A stretch of DNA of 6,650 bases, from positions 1-6,650 of the forward strand of contig JAHFTZ010000140.1 of assembly GCA_023265355.1 (NCBI GenBank). The letters run 5' to 3'. Shown here in pieces: positions 6,375 through 6,650 of this stretch; the first letter of the stretch is position 1; each line of letters starts with the position of its first letter. The position numbers and the translations under genes are program-made. This DNA is from Terriglobus sp. (GTDB lineage: Bacteria; Acidobacteriota; Terriglobia; Terriglobales; Acidobacteriaceae). Under the pieces are notes generated by a model. It did not search any database, was not told the origin of the DNA, and saw nothing but the letters and a program-made list of their open reading frames with translations.

Positions 6375-6650
6375 ATGCTTTTCAAAGCACGCAGTGCAGC
6401 AGTGTATGGAATTGATGCCCACATCATCGATGTGGAAGTGGACTTCTCGGGTGTAAAGCGGGAAGAAGATCAGTTTGCGATGGTGGGTCTGCCCGATGCA
6501 GCCGTCCGCGAGAGCCGCGACCGTGTCCGCGCCGCCATCAAGAACTCCGGCTTCGATCTTCCGCCTACGCGGATCACGATCAACCTCGCTCCCGCCGATC
6601 TCAAGAAGGAAGGCAGCGGCTTCGATCTGCCGATCGCCATGGGAATCCTG
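6375..6650 (+). CDS. comM: YifB/ComM-family Mg-chelatase-like AAA+ ATPase (3' end missing)
   Basis: Only the first 92 residues are in the window; full family members are about 500. The N-terminus [20 protein letters not shown] and the blocks [40 protein letters not shown] and [17 protein letters not shown] match the conserved N-terminal Lon-protease-like (ChlI) domain of this family almost position for position. The AAA+ ATPase and C-terminal domains lie beyond the edge. In naturally transformable bacteria ComM is a hexameric helicase that promotes branch migration during integration of incoming DNA. Whether this protein does so here is unknown, as the family also occurs in species not known to be transformable. 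The start is ATG at 6375, with only a weak purine-rich AGAAG directly before it. It is divergent from the HEAT-protein gene. Confidence 0.93.
   Translation, partial: MLFKARSAAVYGIDAHIIDVEVDFSGVKREEDQFAMVGLPDAAVRESRDRVRAAIKNSGFDLPPTRITINLAPADLKKEGSGFDLPIAMGIL

Overview
This window is GC-rich bacterial chromosome with ordinary housekeeping genes packed closely together. The layout and protein features would fit an acidobacterium of the Terriglobia (Granulicella/Terriglobus-like). That assignment is inferred from overall resemblance only, as no 16S or other marker gene is present. I see no mobile element, CRISPR array, rRNA or tRNA.

Region 1 (1-2777, + strand) is a heat-shock operon: the 3' part of hrcA, then grpE and dnaJ, separated by 16 and 18 bases. 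It closes with a strong intrinsic terminator whose 10-bp stem carries a C(UUCG)G loop. dnaK, which often sits between grpE and dnaJ, is not here. HrcA normally represses such operons through CIRCE operators, which would lie upstream of the window.

Region 2 (2776-3489, - strand) is rsmE, a 16S rRNA methyltransferase gene convergent with dnaJ. Its start is best set at the ATG at 3489.

Region 3 (3490-3859) is a 370-base gap without a convincing protein gene, and it holds the most interesting signal in the window. A good sigma-70-type promoter on the - strand (TTGACA, 17-base spacer, TATACA, with an A/T-rich stretch upstream) is followed about 110 bases later by a perfect 20-bp hairpin flanked by A and T runs. 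Together they would produce a short RNA of about 155-160 nt, either a small RNA or an attenuated leader for rsmE.

Region 4 (3860-6233, - strand) holds a gene for a secreted HEAT-repeat-like protein followed 25 bases later by an iron-sulfur L-serine dehydratase (sdaA). The two are probably co-transcribed.

Region 5 (6234-6650) is a divergent intergenic region of 141 bases, then the first 92 codons of a YifB/ComM-family AAA+ ATPase gene on the + strand, cut by the window edge.
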